Source: Prevotella sp. tc2-28 (GTDB lineage Bacteria > Bacteroidota > Bacteroidia > Bacteroidales > Bacteroidaceae). Taken from it: a stretch of DNA of 64,000 nucleotides. Within the stretch, counting starts at the first letter, position 1. The number at the start of each line of letters is the position of its first letter. The stretch spans positions 1 through 64,000 of the forward strand of contig NZ_FNRE01000015.1 in assembly GCF_900107705.1 (NCBI RefSeq), in the 5' to 3' direction. The notes under the pieces are model-generated. The model worked only from the letters and a program-made list of their open reading frames with translations, searched no databases and was not told where the DNA came from. The position numbers and the translations under genes were made by a program. Of this stretch, positions 63,965 to 64,000 are shown piece by piece.

Positions 63965-64000
63965 CTTCTCCCCTTCTTCATGTATTACGTATTCTCAGTT

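Overview
The window reads as chromosomal DNA of a Bacteroidales bacterium, most likely Prevotella or a close relative. The strongest evidence is promoter grammar. Gene after gene is preceded by the Bacteroidetes -7 box TAnnTTTG, several with a TTTG -33 box 19-20 bp upstream, and there are no sigma70-type -35/-10 pairs. The gene families agree: HU-related protein with an N-terminal tail, DUF1573, DUF3078, DUF3943, DUF1846, a type IX secretion C-terminal domain, a PorT-like barrel, a Cthe_2159-type protein and a GtrB-like transferase. The exact species cannot be read from the sequence.

Positions 1-1.4 kb hold debris: the start of a transposase-like protein cut by the window edge, a frameshifted acyltransferase, and the promoter plus first 35 codons of another acyltransferase. 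Positions 1.5-19.2 kb are an AT-rich surface-polysaccharide region with a fucosyltransferase-like protein, at least nine other glycosyltransferases, two intact membrane acyltransferases, one hexapeptide acetyltransferase and one large membrane protein. It is built of one- to three-gene modules in alternating orientation, each opened by a divergent -7 promoter pair. No flippase or clear polymerase is present, so the locus is either partial or completed elsewhere.

Positions 19.2-33 kb are housekeeping and envelope genes: a winged-helix protein, aspS, DUF1573, DUF3078, yidC-DUF1846-S9 peptidase, a SpoIIE-type phosphatase and an MFS permease. Positions 33.1-39.2 kb form a leftward five-gene run (LysM/binding-protein fusion, barrel protein, POT peptide transporter, endonuclease-family protein, DUF3943). 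A strikingly symmetric divergent promoter separates it from a T9SS-domain protein overlapping uvrA. A predicted glycosidase follows, then groES-groEL. Positions 48.2-53.0 kb carry sppA, lpxK, pnp and thiL, tightly packed and overlapping. tRNA-Phe, xth, an Ala/Lys-rich lipoprotein, a beta-helix carbohydrate-binding lipoprotein with a LytS/LytTR two-component pair, an AldA-type dehydrogenase, a FlaA1/CapD-type dehydratase and a purine permease follow. The right edge holds gene debris and a small helicase-associated-domain ORF.

The least explained signals are non-coding. There are two unrelated arrays of short dyads repeating every 21-22 bp (3569-3634 and 32937-33062), and a self-contained promoter-terminator unit that looks like a small RNA (45786-45934). 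Upstream of groES lies a sigma54-like -24/-12 site joined to an inverted repeat. There is also a 49-bp dyad holding two opposed promoters, heptamer GAG(T/G)TAA tandem repeats at two loci, and several genes whose transcripts should be nearly leaderless. I found no CRISPR array, toxin-antitoxin pair, phage or recognisable defence system.
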